DNA from: Punica granatum
Lineage: Eukaryota; Streptophyta; Magnoliopsida; Myrtales; Lythraceae
Reading direction: 5' to 3'
Assembly: GCF_007655135.1 (NCBI RefSeq)
Contig: NC_045127.1
Span: 16,835,699 to 16,899,698 of the forward strand
DNA: 64,000 nucleotides
The position numbers and the translations under genes are program-made. Below, piece after piece: positions 22,374 through 33,129 of the stretch. The notes below the pieces were generated by a model, which did not search any database, was not told the DNA's origin, and saw nothing but the letters and a program-made list of their open reading frames with translations. Each line of letters begins with the position of its first letter. The stretch's first letter is position 1.

Positions 22374-25300
22374 TGTCAGCACCCTATTTCGGTCCATCGG
22401 CTCCAGGGGGGGCAAAATCGTCATTTTTCCAATTTATTACCTTTTCTTAAAAAAAATAATAATTTAAATTAAATTAAATTATATATATATATGTATAAAA
22501 AAAAGAGAAAAGAAAAGAAACATTCGGGCAGGTCACGGGCAGGCCGGGCAGTGTTGACCGGCTGCCCGTGACAGCAGGCTTTTTTTAAAAAAAAAAAGAA
22601 AAAAAGAAAAAAGAGGAGATTCGGGCAGGCCGGGCAGCGCTCGCCGGCTGCCCGCGATCCCCGCCGGCCCAGAAAGCCCCAAATCGCGATTTTTGCGATT
22701 TCCGCCAAATCGGCCGAAATCTCAACGGAAAGCGGATGGAATTGCAATTAAATGGACAGAAATACGATTCGGCTAGGAAGGAACACGACCCAGCAAACGA
22801 AATCGAAAAATTGGCTCTCGTTTCGGGGAATTTGGAGATTGGAGAATTTGGGGAACCGTCGCCGGAAGAACGCAAAAACTCCCCGATTCCGACCACTTAA
22901 ACTCCGGTTAGGCCCAGATCGACCACGGCGGAGTGCCGGCGGCGCTCAGAGCTATCTCCCGCATCCATTCCGGCCGTCATCGCGGCGTCCAGGGGCGAGA
23001 ACCGCCGCTGCCCCGATCCCGGCCGCCCTTTGGCTAACGGGCCTCGGCCCAGTTCGTTCTTTTTTCGCAGGCCCAACCCAAGCCCATCCAGGCCTAACTT
23101 CCCCAGTCCGGCCCAGCGCTCTTCCGGGCAGTTTCTCTTTCGGGCGGTCTGGTCCGATTTGATCCGGCCCGATTCATCCGGCCATTTTTTTTTGTTTATT
23201 TTTTTTATTTTTTACAGAGAAGCCCCTCAACTTTCCGAACTAGGTAAATTCTCGACTTAGTGGCATGATTAGGGTTCCTTTCCTGAATATTATTGGTTGC
23301 TTGATGGATATAATGTGAAATGAGTGTTCTAGGGTCGCGTGGGTGATCGGATTTGTCCCGAACTCGATTTTACGAACTTTCTGTTTTGTCACATTTCAGT
23401 CCAGAGGACGTATTTTATTTTTTTAAGATCTGCCCCGAATTTCAAAATTATTTTCAATCAAGCCCCGATCATTTTATTATTTTCCAATCAATCCTTGGAT
23501 TTTTCAGAATTTTTCCAAGAATCCCAAAGAACTTTTCAAATTGTTTCAGTTTAGTCCCGGGACCATTTTCACCCTTTTCAGATCTGCCCCGAACTTCAAA
23601 AATTCTTGTCAATCAAGTCCCAGTCATTTTACTATTTTCCAAACAATCCTGAAATTCCCAGAATTTTTCAAGCATCCCTAGGAACTTTTCAAGTTGTTTC
23701 AGTTTAGTCCTGGGGCCTTTTTTTGTTTTCAGATCAGTCCAGATTTTTAAATTCATTTCAAATAAGTCCTAGGACATTTTCAGTAATTTTTTTTACACAG
23801 TCCCTATTTTTTTAGAATTTTCAGATCAGTACCCAATTTTTTTAGAATTTTCATATCAGTCCCTAATTTTTTTAGAATTTTCAAATCAGTCCCTGCTTTT
23901 TTAAAATCGTTCAATTCAGTCCCCTGGACATTTTCTAAAAATATTCGGCCTTTTTCTACTTGGATTACCCACCGACAATGTATGTGCCTCATTTAAATAT
24001 TTCATTTTTATAATTATGTGACCATGTCGGAAATTAGAGTTTATCGGGCGGTCAACTAATGGCTATCTTGACGGCTCAAAATCCGTAGATTAAAGCATTC
24101 GGCAAATTTCTAATTAACCTAAGATTCTACATACGGGATAATCAGGACGTTAAATTTGGCTAAATTAAATCACTTGACTTCTTTAAATGAATTGCACGAA
24201 TTGATTAATAATTTGTAATCGCGTCGACAGTTCAAGAACTGTTAGTCATGCCCTTTTCAAAATTCACAATTTCAAAAGCACCGAGATACGTACAACGTAA
24301 TCTTGATTTTCATGCACACACACATTTACCGATTTAAGGGCATGATTACCAGTTCTTGTCCTGCCGTGATCCTAGCGTAGGTTTGTGGTCAAAACATGGG
24401 AAAACAAATTAATCACAAACTCGACTTAAATCAAACATGGGCAATAGTCGAATAGAGGGTTAGGATTTGGGTTTTTAGGTGAAAATACTTTTAATCTGTA
24501 AAAGCCATATTGTCGCGATACAGAATAATCTAAAAATAACCCACTCATTCGAGACTTGACTATGGACATCATGTCTGTCGGGTCCATTAAATGATGCCGA
24601 ATGCTACATACCCTATCCATCATCCTATTTGTTTGTTTTAGGATAGGATTTGTATGCTAAGATACCCCGGATAATAATTGATTAACTCACGTAAATTCGG
24701 CAATAACAAAATCTCATTGTTTGTTTATTTGCGCTTACTTGTTACATTTTTACACTTATTTGTTATACGGGTCGAGCCCGATCCTTTAGGATACGATTCA
24801 CTGGGTTCAATGCCTATAACCTTCGATCGCGGGGTCCAATGCCCCCACACACTGAGTGCGCTTTTAATTTAATTTTCGGTCTTTTCCAAAATCATACGGT
24901 GAGTATGAGTGAAATAACGGTCGAACGCGAACCGACCGGGATTCAGTCATTGTTATTTATGATTTATTTGAGAGAACAATGTAAAGGTTTTATGATGCAT
25001 ATTTATTCATGTAATAATCCCGGTCGGAGAGTTGATGGTTCAAGTGTCTATTCGAATTTACGGTGTCAAAACGCGTAAGATGAGCGGAACTTAATTAAGC
25101 GGTAATTAAATAAAAAATGACAAGACTAGACAAGCTAGAGTACCGATAGGGCATGCGAGATATAGGCTCGCATGTAACAGACCCCCGAATTCGGAACCTC
25201 GGGTTTCGCAAACCATATGCCTTAGCAATTAGGTGTACCCCGTACCCCTAGACCCGGGTAACTCACCGGCCCTCGACTTTCGGATCGTAAACAGATAGTG

Positions 25301-25417
25301 GCGACTCCTTCTCACGTGCTTCCGTCGTGCGTCCCCGGGAAGGTGGACACTCCCAAGCTGCGTTGTATTTAGGCGCGCGCATGCGTGCTTCGACGAGACG
25401 AAATTCGGGTGCGCACA
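22374..25417 (+). repeat. 5' LTR of element C
   Basis: It is 3,044 bp. It contains GC-rich blocks (22510-23170), a region of about 150-bp imperfect tandem repeats (around 23390-23720, CAGATCTGCCCCGAA units) and a short-period array of about 33 bp (23790-23905, TTTTTTTAGAATTTTCA units, one more copy than the 3' LTR). Confidence 0.93.
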
Positions 25418-25419
25418 GC

Positions 25420-25438
25420 TTGGCGACTCCACTGGGGA
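25420..25438 (+). other. primer binding site of element C (tRNA-Arg type)
   Basis: TTGGCGACTCCACTGGGGA lies two bases after the LTR. It closely resembles the tRNA-Arg-complementary site (TTGGCGACTCTGCTGGGGA type) known from plant Tat/Ogre retrotransposons. Confidence 0.82.
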
Positions 25439-25987
25439 GACTTAGAGGGTTCGGGCTCGTTCTCGCTTGTTTTGTTTGCTTGTTTATTTACCGCTTTCTG
25501 TAATTTCCCGCTTATCTACTTTACGCACTTTCATTTATGCATTCGCATTGCATATCATGATAACTCTAGGTACCTATGGGTCGCGTCCCACGATCGGAAG
25601 TAGGAGCATAGGTTAGATAGGGGTTCGAAGTAGGGGTACGGCGCGCAGTTCGACTGTCGCTTAGGCCTTGAAAAGAATCCCGCTCGATTTCAAGGAATTG
25701 ACACCCTTGAGTCGGGGGCCCCCGTCCCTAGGTAGCACGGTCCTTATAGTGCCGAAACCATGCATAATGCAGGAGCTCCATGCCATCTTCCAACCCGACT
25801 TCAATAACAGTCTATCGAGTCGGCCTGCGCGCCATTTGAGTCCTTTTCTGTTTTTGAGAGAGATGTACATTGTATACATTAAGCCGTGGGCATTTATTTT
25901 CTGTATCCATGCATCATCTAATTTCAAAATTAGGCGTCATTTGTATTAACTAGTCCTAAATCGGTTTTCCTTTCATCTTGGTAAGAG

Positions 25988-27120
25988 ATGGTGCGCTTGG
26001 TCTCCTTTCCACACCTCGACAGGGTCACGCCACCACTCGAGGAAATCAGTCACATCTGGGCTTATCTACGTCAAGTCGACAGCGATTACATCAGGACCTT
26101 TGTTGGGGATATACTAATGCTAGCCATGTGCCGAGTGGATTAGAACTTCTTAGGAGCAGCGGTGACGTTTTGGGACCCAGTCCACGCCGTCTTCAACATC
26201 CAAGGTACCGAGCTCACACCTACTATCCAGGAATATCGCACTCTTGTCGGAAGAATTGCAGCCACCCGCAACATTGTGGAACCTAACTTCCACACCACTC
26301 GACTTGTTTTGGTATCGCGTCTACTCGGGGTGCATAGGTCTCAGCTACAAGCCGAACTTGCATATTCCGGTGGCACAGAGATAGTCATCGCGAAACTCCT
26401 CCATTTTATTGAAATACGAGCGCGCGAGGTTCAAGGGGATCTTTTACAAAAAAAAATTTGTCATGCGATCTTATTCTTAATTTTTGGGACTCTATTATTC
26501 CTTGCTCGGCCGGTCACATTGACGCAGCCTTAGCTAGCGTTGTCCTCCAAGTGGTTGGAGGCCGCGAATACGAGGTGGCCTTGTTGGCCGAGACCATACG
26601 GTCCCTTGATCGCGTTACAAGAAAGACCGATCGAAGGTTGAGAGGGTCCCCAATCCTTTTGCAAATTTGGCTCCAAAGCCATGCAAACCCCTTTGGCCTT
26701 GTTCGTCCAGTTATGTTTTTCACACGTCCGGAGTCTATCATTTTGCGGTTACTACCTCTGTTGCATGTGGAAGAACGCAAGGTCTCCGAGTGGATCAAAA
26801 TTTTTCGCGAAATAGCACCAAAGGGCTTTAAATGGCGCGCCGCGTGGATGCCACCCGAACCCATGACCCTTAAATGTCCTGATTTTAACGGAGTACCACT
26901 CGTGAGCCATGCGGGGTCCACCACCTATTTTCCGGTGCAAGTAGTGAGGCAGTTAGGTGGCTTACAGACGGTTCCCAAAGGTACGGCGCGAACCAAGTTC
27001 GAACACGCTTGGCGGGAGGACCAGACGTCCATAGATCGCCTAAGTGAAATCAAACGGGTTATGACCGCGTAGCAGACTACGGTCATCGAGCATCCTTACT
27101 TCCTCGAGCACCCGACCTAA
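25988..27120 (+). pseudogene. element C gag-like gene with DUF7745-type domain
   Basis: The frame opens at ATG 25988 (MVRLVSFPHLDRV). It has a TAG at 26141-26143, resumes in the same frame (AAVTFWDPVHAVFNIQGTEL, TPTIQEYRTLVG), and shifts frame near 26515 into HIDAALASVVLQVVGG and LLAETIRSLDRV. It continues to a TAG at 27070 and on to IEHPYFLEHP. The FWDP, TPTIQEY and AETIRSLDRV blocks resemble the plant DUF7745 domain found in gag-like proteins of Tat/Ogre elements. I infer a structural gag role; biochemical function is not established. One frameshift and two stops break it. Confidence 0.72.
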
Positions 27121-27239
27121 GATGAACGGGACTTTCAAGCCACGGAGGAATATATCCTCTGCTTTTATCGATGGGGTCCATCAGAGAATGATGATTTCAC
27201 AGACTCTCCTCCGGTCAAGAGTAGCACATCATCCGGGGT

Positions 27240-27475
27240 ACCGGTATGGGACATGGCCATCCAAGCCGAGCTCGCCAATCTCAGGGCTGAAAGGGACCGC
27301 CTCCGCCGGGAGGTAGCCGAGAAGAATGAGCAGCTTTGTGATCAACACTAACTACAGAAGGAGCTTGCCCAGGCTCGCGCCCAACTGCAGAGGCTTGATA
27401 AGGAGTTGGCACAAACGAACGCTGCCTTGGAGAGGTCCAGGAAGAGGGCCCGAGGAGGTCCACACTCACCCTAGG
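27240..27475 (+). pseudogene. coiled-coil tail of the element C gag-like gene
   Basis: One frame reads AELANLRAERDRLRREVAEK, a stop (TAA near 27349), then KELAQARAQLQRLDKELAQ. It ends with a basic RSRKRARGG. Regular Leu spacing and alternating charges make a coiled coil very likely. DUF7745 proteins of retroelements commonly carry such a C-terminal coiled coil, which could multimerise the particle protein. Confidence 0.7.
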
Positions 27476-28180
27476 ATAGACACTTCCCCCAGGCCCTCAC
27501 CTGGAACCGGTGCTTTCCACGGCGACGGTCGTTTGCACCTAGGGCACGTTGGAAGACCGATTTAGGACTATCTTTTCAAAATTTGTATTGCATTTTAAAC
27601 CATTCGGAGTTAATACGAATGACGGCATTAGTTTTTGGAAAACTCACGCATCGCATGCATTCTACTCATTTACTGTTTTGCATACTAGCTAACATCTCAC
27701 CATACAAGTGAGTGAAGACCTCCTTCGCAGAGAGCATCATCGCGTGATCAGATACACGTCTCTCCGCAAGACCCTTCGCATATACTAGCGACTAAGCGCG
27801 CCTCACACATGTCCAAGCATGTTCACACCAACTCATACACGCATGCTCAATGTATCAATGCATGTCTCTTGCTGTGCTCGCACGACACCTACCAGGCCAG
27901 TTCGCTTCCCTATACTCTTACATTGAAATCCTGAACAATTTATGCTCTTTCATTATTCTCTTTTCCTATTGCAGGAAATTCTCAACAAGAAGACAGCCTG
28001 AATATTGAGCGACCACAATTGAGACAACAAACATCTCTCATCCAGCTCCTTGGGATTTCAACACTAAGTCCCCATCCTTGCTCCACAAAGCAAGACCGCA
28101 AGAAAAATCAGAGTCACCGCTTTACAGTGCCATGCACTGTTTCTCAACATTGATCTTTGCTTTTGCATCTCTTGCACTTT
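27476..28180 (+). other. element C interior, non-coding
   Basis: No conserved frame is recognised. Confidence 0.5.
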
Positions 28181-28189
28181 TTTATCGAG

Positions 28190-28515
28190 CACGCATTTAC
28201 TGCATTGGGCTCCGGCCCCACATCAGGCTTTGGCCTTGCATCGGGCTTCGGCCCCGCATCAGGCTCCGGCCCCCGCATTTACTGCATCGGGCCCGCTTTT
28301 GGGTTTTGGCCCTGCATCGGGCTTTGGCCCCACTTTTGGGCTTCGGCCCCTCATCGGGTTTCGGCCCCACTTTTGAGCTCCGGCCCCATATCGAGCCTCG
28401 GTCCTGCATTTACTGCTTACGGGCCCCGGCCCAGCATTTACTGCTTTTGGGCTCCGGCCCAGCATTTACTACATTCAGGTTTTGACACCTCGCATTTACT
28501 GCTTTCAGGCTCATC
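28190..28515 (+). repeat. element C tandem array 1 (GGCTCCGGCCC-type)
   Basis: Irregular units alternate GGGC(T)TCGGCCCC/GGCTCCGGCCC with GCATTTACTGC. The best units, near 28410-28460, are about 28 bp. The GCATTTACTGCTTT half is shared with array 2 at 31448-32953, so the two arrays look like diverged parts of one repeat family. Confidence 0.78.
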
Positions 28516-31440
28516 TGAAATCCAAAATCGACTTGGATTCAAATTCATCCAAGCGATACTCCGAGGAGCAAGTCTAATCCTTTCGTTGCAAAGACCGGAA
28601 GTGATAGCTCCACAAGCAGAGCAGGACCCAACTCTCGATCTCAGGAGATACCAGCACGATCATGCCTCTGATCAAAGAATGGATCTCATCCCCCTCTGTT
28701 GTGGTCGCCGATTGAATACGGAGGCAACATGCACAGTCTTCCTTAAACTCTCTTCTGCTTTAATTTAAATGCATTCTCACAAATGGGCTCTCGACATGAA
28801 CAAATCCTTCAATGGAGCATTAGGACAGTCTTTGCGACGCCCTATTAGTTATGTTGGACCTGTTCGACTCGCATGTCCTTATGGGACCTGACTCCTCGAG
28901 CCTTCCCTAGGACGACTGCGCATGCTTACTCGCAACTAGGAAAAATATGCTTATGTGACCTTTAGTCACGGTCTAACCACTCCAGAGTAGTGATGACTAG
29001 ATTCCCAGAAACAAATGCCATCTACATGTGGCACCCCATGGGTCGCGCGCGGGACAAAAAAGGGATTTTCCTATGGGACCACCTCATATTTCTTACCACA
29101 TATTCCCCGCATAATCGCCTAATACATTGCTTTCTTTGTCATCCTTCACAGGGGCACATTGACCACAGGCGAAGAGCGATGCACGAGTTCACGCTTCCTT
29201 GAAAACTTGTCTCGGACCCTTTCCTTATACTTTGACGAGGGAGGTGTCCGACGATGAGGTACCCCCATATGAAGTCGAAAACAAGGACAATCGAGCGAAT
29301 CACTCAGCATTGATACAACCGTCTTCCTCGAACATCCAGTGGCTTCAACAGCGTGCACCCTCCAAAAGACACGCGCTGTAAAGAACAACAAGAGATGATC
29401 GGAGACATCACACCAAGCGCCTACCACGGGCCACTTCAACAAATAAAGACCGAGGCATTCCCGTTCAACATTCGCGCCAGGCAACCTCGATTCCCTATTT
29501 CACATGGGGCAATTTGATATTTTCTTTACCTAGACAACAGGGGAAATTCACATGTAATGCTTGCAAGGGCAAATGATACGGAGTTCGACTTCTGAGTGCG
29601 CAAGATTCAAACTTCCAAGAAAGCTAGTCCTCACAAAATAGGGCTAGTAACACACAACAAGTCTCCGCGAGGCGAAGCACACCAATGCGGCCTCGGCGAT
29701 GCAAAATCTTGGAGTTTCAAACAAAGACATGAGGCACAAAACAAACCCCAGCTGCAAGAAAAAAAAACAGAGCAAAAAGAAGCGGGAAAAACCCGCCAAT
29801 GAAGAGAGAGAGAAAAGATGCGGGAAAACTCGCCAACGAGCAAAACAAGGCACCGCTGAGATTTAAAATTCCGGCTTCGCCAATCTTGAAAAACCAACAA
29901 ACCCCGACAAAAGGGGAGCAGCAGACACAACTTCTCGATGGAGATAGAAAACAATGCACTCGGAGGTTGAGTCCTTCGAACCTTTCGTCCTTGCAAACTC
30001 GAAAGACAAAATAATTGAGCCCGCTAGGTAGAAAACCCCTTGGGGCGACCTAGGCAAAAGCTAGGGCAAGGAGAGGCGCGACTAAAAACCCCGAGGAGGG
30101 CAATCGTGGCAAAAGGAGAGTTAATCCCCTTTAAGTTGAGAGGTACGGTCCCGAGGTGGGTAACCGTAGCAAAATGAGAGTAAAATGAGAGATAAACAAA
30201 ACAGTCACCATAGGCTCTCGCACACTGCGCAGACCAAGGATCCCCAAGGGAAATGGCCAGGTTATCTACTTCAACACGATCCCCGATCGGCTCTCTTGCA
30301 CGACTCAACTGTCCAAGGTGGATTCTTCCTCAAGCACAGCGGGCGACCAAGCACGCAATCCAAGCAGTTCAAGTCAGCCAACACCAACCGGAGGATGGAA
30401 GAGAAAGGGGGGTACATCTCACTGAAGGCATGAATCCGTTTATCCTTTTAGCCTGGGGCAACGCGTTCCCCCCAAGCTTTCTCTTTTCTGTTCGTCTTTG
30501 CATAACTCCAGAATGGGTCATAGCCACCCTTCAACAGGCTACCACAAAGCCGAAATCCCAGACATTCCTTTCTGGGATCTAGTCATAGCATTCTGGAAAT
30601 GGTCAGACTGAGTCTGATCAAATCTAGGCAAAAAAAATCCCCGCGCGGGTCTCAAGCGCAGCCGCCCTACGGTACCTTGACGAGTAGGGTCCTAAGCCGA
30701 CGGGCGCGTCGAATAATCGACAGAGCCGCTAGGGCATCATTAAGAATGTCTCGATATGTGTGTACATGGCCAACAGGAGCCTTGGAGGCCTCACATTGAG
30801 GCATTCGAAAATGGGATCTCATTCGCATCGCCAAAGCAAAAACTCTCTACGGATCGCCGAGGCGACCCGAAACTGAAGAACATGCGTCGCGAACACATCC
30901 TTTTACCTGTACTTATGCATTGTTAGTAACCCCATGACTTACTGATAATGCTAGGATCACAGGTACAGCAAACGCAAGAACTACGGCAGACTCTGATCCC
31001 CGGTCCAAGAGGGTACGTAGGCGCTCTCAGAGCTCGAGTCCCGCATCGCTAGACGCCGGTCCCTAGCAAATGAACAACCGCCCAACCGGCAACGAGCAAC
31101 CGCCTCGCAAGCAAAAATCCCATTGGCGAGACCAAGGCATTCCCAGCAAGCAATCGCTTCAGCGGCAAGACCAGCTGCCGACAAGAGTAACAAACAATCG
31201 ATCCAACAATAGGGTCGGCTTCTGGCAGATCAGACGCACAACCGCCCGAGGGGCAAAGCGAGCCTCCAGCAAAGCACAACCACCCCAGCGGCAATGCAAG
31301 CTACGCTTACAACTACACCATCCCAACAAAGCCACGACCCAATGCCAAGCGCCCCTCTTCGGCGCCCCACGCCATTCCCTAACACTAGTCGTTGCTTCTA
31401 CATTCCCTGCATTTTTGCATCATGCCCACCTTTACTGGTT
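28516..31440 (+). other. element C interior between the arrays
   Basis: Medium GC, with short open frames only. No RT (no YxDD), protease or integrase motif was found on either strand. Confidence 0.55.
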
Positions 31441-31447
31441 TCCGGAA

Positions 31448-32953
31448 TTCGCGTCCAGGACTTCGTGTCCATCTTTACCGCTTTTCGGACTTCGCGTCCA
31501 GGACTCCGTGTCCATCTTTACCGCTTTTCGGACTTCGCGTCCAGGACTCCGTGTCCAGGACTCCGTGTCCATCTTCACCGCTTTTCGGACTTCGCGTCCA
31601 GGACTTCGTGTCCATCTTTACCGCTTTTCGGACTTCGCTTCCAGGACTTCGTGTCCATCTTTACCGCTTTTCGGACTTCGCGTCCAGGACTTCGTGTCCA
31701 TCTTTACCGCTTTTCGGACTTCGCGTCCAGGACTTCGTGTCCATCTTTACCGCTTTTCGGACTTCGCGTCCAGGACTTCGTGTCCATCTTTATCGCTTTT
31801 CGGACTTCGCGTCCAGGACTTCGTGTCCATCTTTATCGCTTTTCAGACTTCGCGTCCAGGACTTGGTGTCAATCTTTACCGCTTTTCGGACTTCGCGTCC
31901 AGGACTTCGTGTCCATCTTTACCGCTTTTCGGACTTCGCGTCCATCTTTACTGCTTTTCGGACTTCGCGTCCAGAACTTCGTGTCCATCTTTATTGCATT
32001 TCGGATTTCACGTCTGCATCTACTGCATTCTGGACTTCGTGTCCACATTCATTGCATTCCGGACTTCGTGTCCGTGTCTACTGCATTCCGGACTTCGTGT
32101 CTTCATTTACTGCTTTCCGGACTTCGTGTCCGTATTCACTGCATTTTGGACTTCGCGTCCGCATCTATTGCATTTTGGACTTCGTGTCCACATTCATTGC
32201 ATTCCGGACTTCGTGTCCGTGTCTACTGCATCCCGGACTTCGTGTCCTCATTTACTGCTTTTCGGACTTCATGTCCGCATTCACTGCATTTTGGACTTCG
32301 CGTCCGCATCTATTGCATTTTGGACTTCGTGTCCACATTCATTGCATTCCGGACTTCGTGTCCGTGCCTACTGCATTCCGGACTTCGTGTCCTCATTTAC
32401 TACTTTCCGGACTTCGTGTCCGCATTCACTGCTTTTCGGACTTCGCGTCCACATCTTTATTGCATTTTGGACTTCGTGTCCACATTCATTGCATTCCGGA
32501 CTTCGTGTCCTCATTTACTGTTTTCGGGACTTCGTGTCCGCATTCACTGCATTTTGGACTTTGCGTCCACATCTATTGCATTTTGAACTTCGTGTCCACA
32601 TTCATTGCATTCCGGACTTCGTGTCCATGTCTACTGCATTCCGGACTTCGTGTCCTCATTTACTGCTTGTTGGACTTCGAATCCGCATCTACTGCATTTT
32701 GGACTTCGTGTCCGCACTTACTGCATTTCGGACTTCGTATCAGCTTTCATTGTTTTTCGGACTTCGGGTCCTCATTTACTGCTTTCCGGACTTCGTGTCC
32801 GCATCTATTGCATTTTGGACTTCGTGTCCCCATTCATTGTTTTTCGGACTTCGTGTTCCCACTTACTGTTTTTCGGACTTTGTGTCTGCACTCATTGCAT
32901 TCCGGACTTCGTGTCCGCATTTACTACTTTTTGGACTTCGCGTCCTCAGTTAA
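31448..32953 (+). repeat. element C tandem array 2, stop-free in all forward frames
   Basis: The left part (to about 31960) is built of 43-bp units containing CGCGTCCAGGACTTCGTGTC and CTTTACCGCTTTTCGGACTT. The right part is built of about 29-bp units of the type TTCGTGTCCRNATTYACTGC plus ATTCCGGAC. The 43-mer equals a 29-mer plus a 14-bp partial copy. Unit lengths are not multiples of three, yet all three plus frames stay open for over 1 kb (31070-32953, 31294-32586, 31392-32984). The predicted peptides are frame-shifted versions of each other and resemble no known protein, so it is annotated as a repeat, not a gene. Confidence 0.9.
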
Positions 32954-33114
32954 TGTCTTTCAAGTATGCGTTCACATTTACTAATTTATGGTTTTTACCA
33001 TTTTGCAACAGGCCCACATTTAGCACAAACGAGGAGAATGGCCAGACGATCGCCGGGACCAAACCAGGTGCTTCTCATAAGTCTTTGGCTGCATCCTCTA
33101 TCCGAACACACAAC

Positions 33115-33129
33115 CAAAGAGGGACAAGC
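33115..33129 (+). other. polypurine tract of element C
   Basis: The purine-rich AAAGAGGGACAAGC stretch directly before the 3' LTR. Confidence 0.75.

Noticed and set aside
23804..23992. Minus-strand repeat peptide (GTDLKILKKL units) in the 5' LTR
   Set aside because: It is a by-product of the 33-bp tandem repeat in the LTR.
26514..26924. Minus-strand frames overlapping the element C gag
   Set aside because: They are complementary shadows of the gag frame and have no recognised motifs.
29596..30582. Several 60-120 codon frames in the element C interior
   Set aside because: They overlap on both strands, have no conserved motifs and fit chance in GC-rich DNA.
31070..32953. 627-codon open frame as a real protein gene
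   Set aside because: It lies in a tandem array that is equally open in two other frames, has no family match, and sits inside an LTR element.
31448..32953. CRISPR-like regularly spaced repeats
   Set aside because: Units are contiguous without unique spacers, and the genome is a plant.
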